Positions 25,391 to 36,703 of a stretch of DNA of 64,000 bases are shown in pieces. A model generated the notes under the pieces. The model was not told the DNA's origin, did not search any database, and saw nothing but the letters and a program-made list of their open reading frames with translations. A program made the translations under genes and the position numbers. Origin of the DNA: Megaleporinus macrocephalus (lineage: Eukaryota; Chordata; Actinopteri; Characiformes; Anostomidae); NCBI GenBank assembly GCA_021613375.1, contig CM038705.1, forward strand, positions 10,191,095 to 10,255,094, written 5' to 3'. Every line of letters begins with the position of its first letter. The first letter of the stretch is position 1.

Positions 25391-25817
25391 TATTGCAACT
25401 AATGCATTACTACACGGCTAAAGGTTAAAGACGAATTAGAACTGCTCACCACTTGAGGCGATTTCGGAGATCTTGGTAAACACGGCATATACATAACCAG
25501 AACAGCTGCCAGACACCCAATACCCGCCATCAATGACACCGTCTTTAAAATACCACCTCTATTCACAGCTACAATGCCTGCCTTAGATGCCGGACATACA
25601 GGGGTCACGTATGTATATGTACCTCTTACATCATAAACCCTCACACGTGCATACAAGCTCACACCGTCCTTCACACCGCCCTTCGGCCGCGAAGGTCAAA
25701 TGACCTTTCTAATACCGTTCATGCCCGAAGGTGACACCCGGCGATCATTCCTCCCAAATCGCTGCCCGTTCAACCAACCCGGACCCCCGGCCTGGGTAGG
25801 CTCCCCCATTTACTTAC
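25391..25817 (-). other. kcnn3: start of kcnn3 intron 1
   Basis: Begins on the minus strand with the donor GTAAGT at 25817-25812, directly after the AAG codon. The 91-codon frame at 25399-25674 has no domain I recognise and no evidence of being an exon. Confidence 0.6.
25812..25817 (-). other. kcnn3: splice donor of kcnn3 coding exon 1
   Basis: The minus strand reads AAG then GTAAGT, a perfect consensus. It falls after the residues WGVYSK, where I recall mammalian SK3 exon 1 also ending. Confidence 0.92.
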
Positions 25818-26870
25818 CTTACTATAGACACCCCAGGACAGCTCTGTCTCAATCACCATCACAACGATGCCAAACATGCCAAAGATGAGCGCGTAGTCGC
25901 TGAGTCTCTTTCTCTTCTCGAACAGCGCCCTCCGGTGGCCCAGTTTGTAGCCGATGTTCTGGTTCTTCCGTTTGGGAGCCTTCAGGGCCGTCCTGCCGGC
26001 GCCGGCCCCGCCTCCCCGCCGCCCGTTGCTCCCGCTCGCGGACTGCCCCAGCGTGCCCCTGCTCTCGGAGAGGGTGTGGTTCTGGTGGTAGATGGACATC
26101 TGATTGGCCGAAGGCTCCAGTTCGTACACGTGTCCGTAGGGAGGGTCCTCCTTGGAGGAAATGACGATCTCGGGCGGGTTCTGCTGCTGCGGGTTCTGTC
26201 CGTGGTGCTGCAGGGAGGAGGAGGACGAGGGCACCGGGGCGGCCCCCTGCCCGCCGGCGGCCCCGCTTCCGCCCTCTTTGGTGTCGCTGCCGCTGTCCGA
26301 CTCGATGAGGTTCCGCCGCGAGGCGCTGAGGCGGCTGAGCGGCTTCATCACGCCGCCGCTGTACTTGCACGAGCTCATGGCGATCTCCGTGAAGGGGTTG
26401 CTGTCCCGCCGGTGGACCAGGGGACTCGCCTGCCTGTGCTTGCAGCCCCTGTCCCGCTCCCTGTCTCGCTCCCGCTCCCGATCGGACGACGGGGAGTGCG
26501 AGGAGTAGAACAGGGCGTTGTAGATGGGCGGCGCCTCCCCGCTCAGACTGTGCTGGCTGCCCAGGCACGAGGACAGCGGGGTGCTGGTGGGGTGCAAAGC
26601 GTTAGGAATGGGCGTGGGTAACTGGGGCGTCGTGGCCAAGGGCAGCTTGGGCAGCGACGCCGGCGGGAGGCTCGCGGGGCCGCTGGGCGACGGAGTCCCG
26701 TTGAGGCGCTCCAGGCTGCTGGTCCCGCCCGTGTGGTTGGAATGGTTGTTGCTGGGGTAGTTGCCAGCAACTGAGGCGTGGGAAATGCCACTCAAGGGGA
26801 GGGGAGGGCGCTGATCTTCTTCCTCGCTCCCGGCAAGAAGGGACAAACTCAAGGAGGGAGGGGGATCCAT
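25818..26870 (-). CDS. kcnn3: SK-type Ca2+-activated K+ channel, first coding exon (kcnn3-like)
   Basis: The exon encodes the N-terminal 351 residues of a small-conductance calcium-activated potassium channel, a plasma-membrane tetramer gated by calmodulin that shapes after-hyperpolarisation. Residues 145-190 ([20 protein letters not shown] then [20 protein letters not shown]) match the SK3 N-terminus better than SK1 or SK2. NPPEIVISS lies at 231-239, the basic [18 protein letters not shown] at 305-322 and helix S1 at about 324-343 ([14 protein letters not shown]). An Arg/Glu/Asp run is at 130-141. The start is the only in-frame ATG after an upstream TAA and has a good Kozak context (GCCATGG). 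The exon ends in phase 0 with AAG then GTAAGT. S2-S6, pore and calmodulin-binding exons are not in the window. The mammalian polyglutamine tracts are absent. The paralogue call rests on the N-terminal block. Confidence 0.9.
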
Positions 26871-26910
26871 GGCAACCAGGGAACTCCAGCAGGTTTGGGT
26901 GTGTTCTCCA
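25850..26910. promoter_or_regulatory. GC- and CpG-rich island over the kcnn3 exon
   Basis: The exon is far richer in G, C and CpG than anything else in the window. Open frames on the other five frames across it (for example 25935-26621 plus and 25849-26568 minus) are shadows of this composition. Whether it acts as a promoter island is inferred. Confidence 0.55.
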
Positions 26911-26942
26911 CCTCGTCCTCCTCCTCCTCCTCCTCCTCGACT
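26871..26942 (-). other. kcnn3: candidate kcnn3 5' UTR segment with splice acceptor
   Basis: Upstream of the ATG the minus strand carries (GGA)n and, at 26945-26943, CAG preceded by a pyrimidine-rich tract (CTGTCTGTCTTCC and CTGTCTGTCTGTG). This reads as a strong acceptor, so the coding exon may begin at 26942 with 72 nt of leader. Alternatively the exon extends further as unspliced 5' UTR. Confidence 0.5.
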
Positions 26943-27239
26943 CTGCACAGACAGACAGTTTGGTGGAAGACAGACAGGAAGACAGGTTTAAACCTCCTCG
27001 GGAGGAAACAGGCAAACGGGAAACAAGAGTGATGCGAGGTTCTAGGTCTACACTTGCGAGGACAGGGGACGCTGCCCGAGAGTTGACTCTGCGAGAGCCA
27101 AAGTTCGATGCCCTGACAGGTTCGGGTACAGGTACGGGTTAGCAGCGGGGGGTTTAACTGGGTGTACTACGCCGGTCAGCTGCATCAGGCGCAGGAAAAT
27201 GATGAACCTCTGAATCCCTCAAGGATCTACTTGTCACTC

Positions 27240-28021
27240 TCCAAGCTCCCTCCCTCCTTCCTTCCCTCCCTCCCTCTCTCTTTCGCTCTTTCCAGCAATC
27301 TCTCTCCCACAAATGCAAAAACCCCAGAATCCCTGTATTATTCACCAACTCACCAACTTGGACAGATGACTAAACCTTGTCAAGACAAATGGACAGCACT
27401 GCTTCTCCTTTCACTTCTCCATCTCTTTCCAGACACCTGTCTCTCTCTCTCTCTCTCTCTCTCGCTCGCTCTCTCGCTCTCTCCATCCCTCACTCTTTGC
27501 CTATACCCCCCTTACCTCTCTCCTCTGTCTGGCTGGTTTCAGGCGCGCACTCGACGGCAGGGACACCTTATTCCTCCACACTTTTTCTTTTTCATGTTGT
27601 CACGATCAGTCCATCGTTCGCTCGTCCGTTTTTCTTTCGGCTGCGAAGCGGAATTTTCAAGGGAGCCTCGTATGTGTTCCTCAGTGTTTGTCTGAAGAGG
27701 CGATACAATCCCTTGTTTTGCCCGCGCTCCGGCCCAGCTTGTCGTTTATTGTTATTATTTTCTCTTTCTTTCCAACTCCAAACAGGCACATAGAGAATAA
27801 ACACACAGGCAGGAGAGGCTGTGAAGACTACATAACGCGGAGAGAAGACGTCTCACCCTTCAGAGCTGGGCTCAAACTCCTGCTCTCACCTACCGGCTGT
27901 GAAGGAATAACGAAAGCACAAATAATGTCACCATTGTTTTTATATATCTTTCCTCCTTTTTTCCTAAGACTCCCACTCGCGCGCACTCTCTCTCTCTCTC
28001 CCTCTCGCTCGCTCGCTCATT

Positions 28022-28058
<37 letters not shown>

Positions 28059-28080
28059 TAACTTCTCTCGCTCTCTCCGC
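27240..28080. repeat. pyrimidine-rich zone upstream of kcnn3
   Basis: Plus-strand CT runs at 27241-27290, 27438-27485 and 27985-28055 are separated by mixed sequence. On the gene's strand these are GA tracts, common near vertebrate promoters. The several Leu/Ser open frames are artefacts. A CpG-containing stretch at 28075-28130 (CCGCCCCCCTGGCC) could be near a start site, but no TATA or initiator is convincing. Confidence 0.5.
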
Positions 28081-28294
28081 CCCCCTGGCCCCGCCCCTCT
28101 CGCCTCCCATTGGTCCAGCTCGCCGAGCGAAACAAAATGAAGAAAATGAAATGAAAGAAAATTTGATTTAGCGCATTTCCTTCCCGCCACCTTCTGCTTT
28201 TCCTCACGCGCTCACCCCCCCGAGCACGTTCCTTAGAAAGACAAAGCAGGAGAAGTGAATGAGTCCCCACACATGTCACATTACCTGTGCGCCG

Positions 28295-28953
28295 TGTGTT
28301 GATTTGCCCGGAGCAGCCCTTACCTCCAGCTGGTGTCACACACGGCTTTGTATTCCTGTCTTTGTGGGGTGTTTCCACTCATTGCTAACGCCCCCAAACA
28401 AACATGGGCCCTCGAACTGCCCCACAGCAGAACTAAACTTTAAGGGAAGTAATAGACAAAAAAACATATATATACTTTGCAGAAATGGTGTTAAACGCTG
28501 GAATTCATATATAACTAGTAATTCACTGACCTTTAACCCTGAAGATGGACACACAGGCAATGGCCGAAATCTCCTGCTTAAGCGAGACTACACTGGACTC
28601 TACTGGACCAGTGAAGCAGTGTGTTGATTTGCCCCGAGCAGCCCTTACCTCCAGCTGGTGTCACACACGACTTTGTATTTCTGTCTTTGTGGGGTGTTTC
28701 CACTCATTGCTAATGCCCCCAACAAATATGGGCCTTGAACTGCCCCACAGCAGAACTAGACTTGATAGAAAAAAATATATACACTTTGCAGCTTTTCTGA
28801 GCTCGGTTTTTGACAATAGAGGGTGTTAAACGCTGGAACTAATAGTTGACTTACCTCTAACCCTGAAGATGGACACACAGGCTATGGCAGAAATCTCCTG
28901 CTTAAACAAGACCAGACTAGACTCAGTGGTCACTACTGGACCAGTGAAGCAGT
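28295..28953. repeat. 325-bp tandem duplication with candidate splice donors
   Basis: TGTGTTGATTTGCCC starts at 28295 and again at 28620, and the two copies stay aligned to GGACCAGTGAAGCAGT (ending about 28619 and 28953) with scattered substitutions and small indels. Each copy has, on the minus strand, CTGGAGGTAAGG, a good splice donor (first copy at about 28323). It could be a duplicated non-coding leader exon of kcnn3, or unrelated. Confidence 0.8.
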
Positions 28954-30480
28954 GGATGTACTACGTCCACCATTTTACCAATGTCCTTCCACGCAAGATG
29001 TCAGACCACCACTGTAAATGTCCTGCTATTCCTTAAAAGCCCCATTTTTTGTGGCACTGACCCAGAAAACACGCAACGTTGTTTACGTTCTTACAACATT
29101 TATACAATGTTGTCAAAAGGTGGTGCTTAATATTTTAATATTAATATTTAGCTTAATATATTAATATTTTTTTAATATACACAACATCTCAATTAAGTAA
29201 CGTTGTCTTATGATATTATGACCACTTGTTGGCAACTTCCATGCAGATAGCGGTCACAACTTTCTGAGGAATTACATTTCATATTTGGACAAACTAGCCA
29301 TTCTCATTCCTATTGGTGTATGAAAGTAAGCGATTACAGACTCAGCCACACTGCTAATCTGCTAATCACATAGCAATGTGGACAACATCATCAGCTAGCT
29401 AGCTAGCTAACTAAAGGGCAAAGAAGATACTCATGGGGAATTTAGAGATGAATGCACAGATTTTTTTGTGTTTATATACATTCAGCTAGTTTCCCCACTA
29501 TGTTTACTCTGCCGTGAGGAAATGTCAACCCCCATAAATGTCCTACATTGAGAGACATTTTACAAGAACCCGTTAACTTTTATGGAAAACTATCCTGCAA
29601 GGCGCGAGAAGAGTGGCTATAGCTGGGCTAAAGCTTAAAGCTGTCCAAAGCAAGTTTGGGTTTTTGATTATGTAACATTATATCGTAACATATGTTGTTT
29701 ATTTAATCTTTCACAAAACCTTCATAGAGTCTCAGATCAACTAAAACAGGTGTGCATCCAAACTGTTAGCTGGCTAAGCTAAAAACACAGCCTCCCTTAA
29801 TGCTAAGCTAAAACCCAAAACCTGTTAGTTCCTTCCACTTAAGAACAACTCCACCACCCCACTCGTATACTGGCCAGAGAAACCCACTTCAGACATCCCA
29901 GATGATAAAGGTTTTTTTTATCTTTAACTAACTACATGCGGCCTGGCAATGTCACAACATCCTATTCTATTTTTTAGCAGATACTTTGACATCAGCACAT
30001 CAGATACTTTGACATCAGCACATGTGGCTCCCAATGTGATTTGATTTCTGTTGAAGATATGACAAAAGCTGGCCGTCCCATAATACCACTTTGATAATGA
30101 GTCTCTGTAGCGTGAAGTCTGCCACATGAATGGATGTAGAAGAAGCACGCGCGAGCTCAGCAAGGAAAAGTGTTTGAAAAAAAAAAACCAAAGAAAACAA
30201 GTGACAAAAATAGCAGCAAAATGACTTAACATTGGTGTTGTTCTCCACCGCTGGAGAAGCTCTTGGGGAGTAAAGGGACGAGGTTTGACTTGCAATGATT
30301 CTTCAGACTGGTTAGTAAACAGGGGGAGGAGCAATGGGGTTTGACAGATAACACCATCTTACGTATTTTAATGCTTCTTTAATAGACCTCTGAAGTTGTG
30401 CTGTTGTTCTGTAATGGATATCAAAGCCGTATTAGGACCCCTGAGCCTAAAGCAGCTTTCTATGGGTAAAAATTATGATG
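28954..30480. other. no gene seen
   Basis: Holds a fragment at 28965-29025 (CAGACCACCACTGTAAA) resembling 435-505, an ACAACATTTATACAATGTTGT palindromic word near 29093, and AT-rich DNA. Short frames near 29924-30334 have no recognised domain. Confidence 0.4.
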
Positions 30481-30854
30481 TTCATGAAATCACTGCTATC
30501 TTGTGGTTAACAAAATTGCTACCAACTTGATACATTTGGCCATTTTTCATCTGAATGTCACTGGATTATATTATATTATATATTTGACTATTTGACAACC
30601 TTATAAGTATTGTTACACTGCTTGCTCAACTTTCCAAAATACTCCAGTCAGCTTTGTCAAACGTGAGACTTAAGTTGCTTTGGCTGTAGTGGCCCATTGC
30701 TTGAGTAGCTGCTTGGTTTTAAAGATTTTAATATGTAAATGGTTAAAAAACTATTATCTGCACGTCAGCATCAGCAGGAAACATTCATGTAGGGCTAAAT
30801 GTTAAATGTTAAACACATTAGTTTACAACAAGGTAGGAAGTTTGTGGGCGGCCC

Positions 30855-31200
30855 TGAGGTTCAGTGTGAAACAGGGATTCGTGCCCCAAGTCCACGATAC
30901 TGGTGACATATACTGGTGAGTATAAAAGGAAGAACAACATTCTAGGTTAGTTTAGTATCTGAAGCATCAGCAGTTGATGGCTTGCTGACCGACTCAAAAT
31001 GACCAGAAAGAAACAACTTTCTTTAGAGACCCGTCAGTCCATTGTTGTGTTAAGGAAGAAGATACTCCATTAAAACAAGAACATTTCACTGTGATCCCAA
31101 ACTTTTGAGCGGTAGTGTATATATGCCAAACTGAGGTTCAGTGTGAAACAGGGGTTGGTGCCCCAAGTCCACAATACTGGTCATGGTGATATGGGACCAG
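30855..31200. repeat. duplicated segment flanking a Tc1 relic
   Basis: GTTCAGTGTGAAACAGGG followed by GTGCCCCAAGTCCAC occurs at about 30860 and again at about 31137, on each side of the Tc1 relic end. It may be a long flanking duplication, or part of a repeat unit into which the element is embedded. Confidence 0.65.
30999..31073 (+). pseudogene. Tc1 transposase N-terminal fragment
   Basis: A 24-codon frame opening MTRKKQLSLETRQSIVVL resembles the start of fish Tc1-family transposases (DNA-binding helix-turn-helix domain) and then hits a stop. The following 50 bp contain CCCAAACTTTTGAGCGGTAGTGTA (split here as CCCAAACTTTTGAGCGGT and AGTGTA), a Tc1-type terminal sequence. The catalytic DDE domain is gone, so this is a dead, internally deleted copy. 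Confidence 0.75.
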
Positions 31201-32472
31201 TGTGGGCTTTTTCTTTCAAGGCTCATGTGTGTTGGATGTGCCCTCTTTCAGCCCTATTCTGGAATGGTGGTGTGGGTCTAGTTCAGGCTAAGGGTTGCAT
31301 GACTTCAGATTTTTTAAGGTGACAGTTTTACGACTGTGACGAAGCCACAGAGTGTGCCGTGCCGTGGATAAAATTTCTAGCCTTCAGGGAACCAGAGATA
31401 TGGCTCCTGGAAACTGGGCAACATTGCCAAGACGCTTGTTGGTAGAGGAAGTCTGGAGAGCCAGAGAGAGAGTTGGAGCGCCATCGCTCTAACATAGCAG
31501 TGGCCCAGTTGACAGGATTACAGGGCCCTCTGCAATAACACAACTTACTATTATTGTAGTCTTTGGGAAAATGGAGATATTCAATGTTTGATCTTTGCAT
31601 TGAAAGTCGGCCAAAACTTCCACGACAAAGCCAAACTCCACAGGTGAATAGAGCATGACGCCTCCTTTCCACCAAGCCCAGAATCACAGTGCTAACCTGT
31701 TGTCGTCTCTGAGGCATCAATGCTGTTGCGGGACCTGATCAAGTTTTTTTCCCAAGCCCACCCAAACTTTCACATCCTAGAAAGAAATTTACTAGAGAAA
31801 AATCTGAGACATGCATTCAGCTAATATGATCACTGAGTGGTTGTTCAGCTAGCGGCCTCCTAACCGGCAGCGACTTTATCAAACTGCATCAGACCACCCA
31901 TTCCAATGCAAAGAACTCAATCCCAGCACTCCACATCCCGGAAACCAGAAGAAAAGCTCTGACAGTGCGAAAGAGAGAGTGGTAGAGAATCAGAGAAGTG
32001 CACACTAATGAAGTTGGCTGACCAGTCGGTGCATCTCCAGCGGTTGGTGTGGCCACTGATTGCATACAGACCGATCTCTCTGGTCTAAGATGGATCTTCA
32101 GCATCAAGGCTGAAAGCCCGACAGAGTCTGGCCCGTCCAGACGCTAATAATTTAGCCTAGACATAGGCTTAAGATCTGTGTGCTTATTCTCCATGCTAAT
32201 GCACCTCATCAGCAACTCTGCTGTTGGAGCTCTGTCACTCAACACTTTTCTAACAGAAGCTATATTAGCTCAAGCAAGTGTGTTTGATGTGACTTGGAGC
32301 TGAGCTCAAATAAATTATCAATATATATTCATCATATGATATCATTTTCTCCGCAAACCACTTCCTCAGTTGACCAGCAGGGGCATCATCTTGTCTTGCT
32401 GAAATACCCCAGTCAGTTTGTTTCTGCTTTAAGACTAACTTCATTTTACTTTAACTTGACATTTTTTATTTA
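31200..32472. other. no gene recognised
   Basis: A 130-codon frame lies on the minus strand at 31328-31720 but contains no domain I recognise and no flanking splice or promoter signals I can support. The rest is mixed low-copy-looking DNA. Confidence 0.4.
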
Positions 32473-32771
32473 GAAACAAATACCTTACCTATGGTAATTA
32501 GACCTGAGGACATGATACCACCTTGAAAAGTATAAATCAATACTGATCTGACATCAGATGTAGCTTATTTTATTATTATAAAATAAAATAATATTGTAAG
32601 CTAGCAAATTCAGCTGTTGTCAATTTATGAACAGGGCAAACTCTATAAACTTAAGAATATATATATATATATATATAGAGTTAAGGTGTTTGTTTCTAAA
32701 GAAAAAATATATGTAAAAATGTTTAAAACTAGTAAACCGAATTCAAGACATTATTTACCCTCTCTTACTCT

Positions 32772-32854
<83 letters not shown>

Positions 32855-33055
32855 TTTGAACATTCTTAGGTTTATAGAGTTTGCCCTGTTTGTGAGTTGT
32901 GAGTTGACAACAGCTAAATTTGCAAGCTTACAATAATATTATTTTATTATTTTATAATTAGAAAAGAAGCTAAATCTGATGTCAGTATTGATTTATACTT
33001 TTCAAGGAGCTATCATGTCATCAGGTTTAAATAACATAGTTAAGGTGTTTGTTTC
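32473..33055. repeat. long inverted repeat with (TA)n centre
   Basis: The left arm 32473-32670 (GAAACAAATACCTTACCTAT through TCTATAAACTTAAGAATAT) and right arm 32857-33055 (GAACATTCTTAGGTTTATAG through TTAAGGTGTTTGTTTC) are reverse complements with small differences. The spacer holds an extra TTAAGGTGTTTGTTTC copy at 32681 and pure (TA)n at 32773-32850. The overall form is palindromic AT-rich DNA able to extrude a hairpin. Confidence 0.85.
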
Positions 33056-33060
33056 AAAAA

Positions 33061-33077
33061 AATAAATAAATAAATAA

Positions 33078-33154
<77 letters not shown>
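33061..33154. repeat. (AAAT)n then (TA)n microsatellite
   Basis: Six AAAT units pass directly into about 36 TA units just outside the right arm of the inverted repeat. Confidence 0.95.
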
Positions 33155-33157
<3 letters not shown>

Positions 33158-34625
33158 AGGGGGGGACCATAACTGATATAAAAATCTAAATAAGAATATT
33201 TCACTCACTTAGCGTAATGTTTGAATCCATCAGTGTTTCCATCACTTGTTGATGGGGCACTTATTACTTTAATTGAAAAGTAATGTTAATGTCAATACAT
33301 CATTTGGGACTTTGAGTTACTGTGGAAACAGTAATTTGATAGTTTGATTAGTTGCACACAGCAACCAACATCGGTTACAAGCATATACAGCTAACATTAA
33401 TGTCTGTACATTATAGCTGTTAGAAGTTCCATGTGAAATTTTAGTTAAGTATTAATCGCTGTAGCAAATCATTATCATCGGTTTCGATATAGCGGTATAA
33501 TTTATCTTACCTGATAATCTAAGTGAATTGTCCACTTAAATCTGTTTGCTCAAATAAGCAAAAAACAGTTAATTCATAAACAACCAAGGGGTTTGCAGCT
33601 ATCTACTAACCACTTCCATCACTTTCTCACCTAGTTTTACAGAATACTGCTGTGTAAATGTGAGTTTACAACATCACCACCAATGTCTTTTCAAGACATA
33701 AGATAACCTAGACATTAAAAACGGTTCTTGAACCTTGAATCGTGTTACCAGGTGATGGGAGGCATCTGATTTGTATAGACATACAGTCTACTTGAATGTA
33801 GCTCCATGTCATGTACAAATAGTGCATCATATTTTAAACTGCATCACTTTTTCAGCTATCCATATATGACATATGATATATGTTGACAGGCCTCTCTCTA
33901 CGTAGGGCCACAGGTCTCTAGCCATGGGTCTCTTCATACTGACCAAATAGTAAATAGGAATATGAATGATAGGCTCATAACAAACCACAGAATATTATGT
34001 GGTAAACATAAAGTGCTCAGTTTTATCAGTCGTTCTTCACCAGTTTATCACAGCACGACATTCACCATTATCCAAAACCGTCCCCACATTTTAATTTCAT
34101 AGATTAAAACACTGGATACTGGATAATGATATTGTCACTGTCTTCAACGACTTTACAGCAGAGGACAAAATCGCTCTTTACTTTCAACGCAAGTTCATGA
34201 AAAAAGTATTTCGTAGTATTTATGTATTTATGAAGTTATTAAGTATTTATGAAGTATACGTAGAAACTAAAACAGTGGACCGTGATGATATGCTAACCAC
34301 TGAACATGGAATGTCTCTGGTTTTTATTTCATTAACTTTACTCTAGTGGTTTCCAGATTAAGGACACTCTTCAAACCCTACGCTTGCTTTGCTAATGTTA
34401 CTGTTAGAAAGCTGAATATTGTATTGTGGATGTTTACCTGTACGAACTGTCTTTAAACCATTGTTACAAATGAACACTCTATGTCTCGTTATTTATTTAT
34501 TATCATCTGATACACTTGACTTGCGGGTGGTTCGGTGTTATAGTAATAAGTGTCCCATCAACAACGGATTTGAAGTGAGTGAATTATTTTTATATCAGTA
34601 TATATACTGATATAAAACTCCATAG
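33155..34625. other. no gene seen
   Basis: AT-rich, mostly low-copy-looking sequence without recognisable exon, RNA gene or transposon ends. Confidence 0.45.
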
Positions 34626-34629
34626 AGTT

Positions 34630-34805
34630 TAATATATAACTATGATGTTGGCCCACCCTCTGCAGCCATAACAGCTTCATCTCCTCTGGGAAGGCTTTCC
34701 ACACGGTTTAGGAGAGTCTTTATGGGAGTTTTTGACTCTTCTCTCAGAAGTGAGGTCAGACACTGGTGTTGGACAAGAAGGCCTGGCTCACAGTCTAGAA
34801 AGGTG

Positions 34806-34808
<3 letters not shown>
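34630..34808 (-). mobile_element. Tc1-like transposon fragment
   Basis: Contains GGCCCACCCTCTGCAGCCAT, ACAGCTTCATCTCCTCTGGG and GGTCAGACACTGGTGTTGGA, the same family as 43803-44527 (compare TTTGCAGCTATAACAGCTTC). It stops abruptly at a (TA)n run. Confidence 0.8.

Positions 34809-34874
<66 letters not shown>
34809..34874. repeat. (TA)n microsatellite
   Basis: Pure TA dinucleotide run of about 33 units at the broken end of the Tc1 fragment. Confidence 0.97.
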
Positions 34875-34876
<2 letters not shown>

Positions 34877-34884
34877 CGTGAGTA

Positions 34885-35100
34885 AGTGAATGTACTGCTA
34901 TTGTACTTGAATACAAGTAAAAGCCTTTATGGACAAAATTACTCCAGTAAGAGTAAATAAGGTCTTGAGTGGAGCAAGTACAGTTAGTTACTGCGCTGCT
35001 GCAACTGCATTCAACTCATTTGAAGTAATCTAACAATTGCTGAGCTAGTTTTCCAGTAAATAATGTATTTACTCCTACTTGACTCATTACCTTATTAATT
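34885..35100. mobile_element. hAT-like internal repeat region (possible)
   Basis: Repeated words such as TGTACTTGAATACAAGTAAA, TTACTCCAGTAAGAGTAAAT and GTATTTACTCCTACTTGAC resemble the sub-terminal repeats of Tol2-like hAT elements. The ends are not resolved. Confidence 0.4.
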
Positions 35101-35647
35101 CTGAATTAGCACGACAGCAGCAGCAGCATGGCACGGTGGCCACTCGTGTGTTTAGAAGGCCTTGATCAGCTGGAGCAGGTGGATTAGACAAGTGGGCTGG
35201 AGCTGCAGGAACTCTGCAGGAAGTCAGCTCTCCAGGGTTGAACAGCTGTCGACTCCCGTGCACAACTAAAAGGAATAACCCATATAATTACTCTGCTTTT
35301 GGTCATATGTGGTTATAGAGGTTTTAGACGATCCCCTGCGGTGCGTGGGGGGGGATTATGTTATGAGGGGAAAAAATAAAATCACCTTGTTGTCTGGAGA
35401 TGATTTTCTGGGATTTAAGGGTTATTACCGCACCTGCCATATGTCACCCGGGTGACGTCACGGGCCCCATGGTCCGGCATGGCAGTCACAGTGATAGTGC
35501 TAGGGATGATGATGATGATGGGTCACGTTTCCAAGGGGTGAGTGCAAATACACTGGCAGTCACACAGAGGGGACGCTATAACAGACAGGACCCAGGGCAT
35601 GAAAAGGGGAGGAGGGGGAGGGAGAGATATAAAGGCAGACAGACAGA

Positions 35648-35681
<34 letters not shown>

Positions 35682-36078
35682 ATAAAGCTCAGCGTCACGT
35701 CTAGGCAGCAGTAGCTGAAAGCCTGAACAAAAATGTCAAAGGATCTCGGTCTAAGCAAAGGTCAGATGACAGTGACATAACTAGCCGCAGCTGTTGGGAC
35801 TAAGCTGGAGGACGCAGTGATAGTTCGGTCAAAATAAACTTTACCCAGTTCCCCCGTTACCACAAACCTAGTGAATCCACTAGGACGTGTTTGGTGGAGT
35901 TCTGAGGCTAATACGAGGCTACTGTGGCTAACAAGTCAGGAACCAGGATCTCATGGGCCCTGTAGTAACTCCTTTCTTGCTGTCAAGGTGGAGAAGAAGA
36001 CCAGTTCAGAGTAGAAGCTTTATTCTTGAGGATACCTCAGTACAGACATGCTCTAAGAAGATCTGAAACAGGCCTAAT
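35101..36078. other. no gene seen; (GA)n at 35645-35682
   Basis: Mixed sequence with a G run near 35347, an ATG-rich triplet run near 35507 and a (GA)n run. The 104-codon frame ending in the GA run is not supported as a gene. Confidence 0.45.
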
Positions 36079-36178
36079 GCTGGCCTTACACCAAACGGTT
36101 TTCAAGCGATTTTACTTGAGAGTCTTGCTCGAGTTGAGTAGCGCTCATCTCGATCGTTTAGTGTGAGGTGGTCAAGAC

Positions 36179-36703
36179 CACTGTTGCCAACTCCTCAGTA
36201 AGGAAAGTAGCTATTGGCTGTCCTAAAAGTCGCCAAATGACGTAATTGCCTAATTTGCATAATGGTCTATTTGCGTGTATTTGAAGGAATAACATTGGAG
36301 AGACAAAAAGTGAGTAAAAACACCCGAAATATGTTATAACTGCAAATGAACTCTGAATAAACTTCTTCTTCTGTGGACTTTTTTGTTGTTTCCTTTGAAA
36401 TAGGCCGTGTCACACTGAAGAATTTTCCTCTGGGATCAATAAAGTATCTATCTATCTAAGACACATTTATATTTACAACCTGCTCTGTAGATACGGGGCG
36501 AGCTCAGTGGTGGCTTTCGGCATGCGCAGTGAGTGTAGTGGGTCGCTGCTCGCTGAGGACAGTAACTGAAGATAATGTGTGTTCACCTTAGAGTCTCCAA
36601 AAGTCTCCAGTAACTCCAGAAAAAGTCCATAGATTTGTTGCTAATCGCTTTTTAAAAAGAAAAGTCTGGATATAGTGACAAAGTCGCTAAGTTGGCAACA
36701 CTG
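36179..36703. mobile_element. nested hAT-like element, 525 bp
   Basis: Starts CACTGTTGCCAACT and ends AGTTGGCAACACTG (terminal inverted repeat with a single mismatch) between perfect 8-bp duplications GTCAAGAC at 36171-36178 and 36704-36711. It carries a LINE-type tail (GGGATCAATAAAGTATCTAT at about 36433) as a secondary insertion. Confidence 0.88.
36380..36462 (+). mobile_element. LINE 3' tail fragment
   Basis: CACTGAAGAATTTTCCTCTG, GGGATCAATAAAGTATC and a (TATC)n end match the 3' terminus of a common fish non-LTR retrotransposon. Only the terminal part is present. Confidence 0.6.

Noticed and set aside
25849..26621. Long frames overlapping the kcnn3 exon in other frames
   Set aside because: Shadows of a GC-rich coding exon; only the frame with the SK motifs has family matches and ends at a splice donor.
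26871..26948. Extending the kcnn3 start upstream to 26948
   Set aside because: The codon there is GTG, and the frame contains no ATG before MDPPP; a splice acceptor overlaps it.
31328..31720. 130-codon minus-strand frame as a gene
   Set aside because: No recognised domain, no splice or promoter context, and composition like random low-copy DNA.
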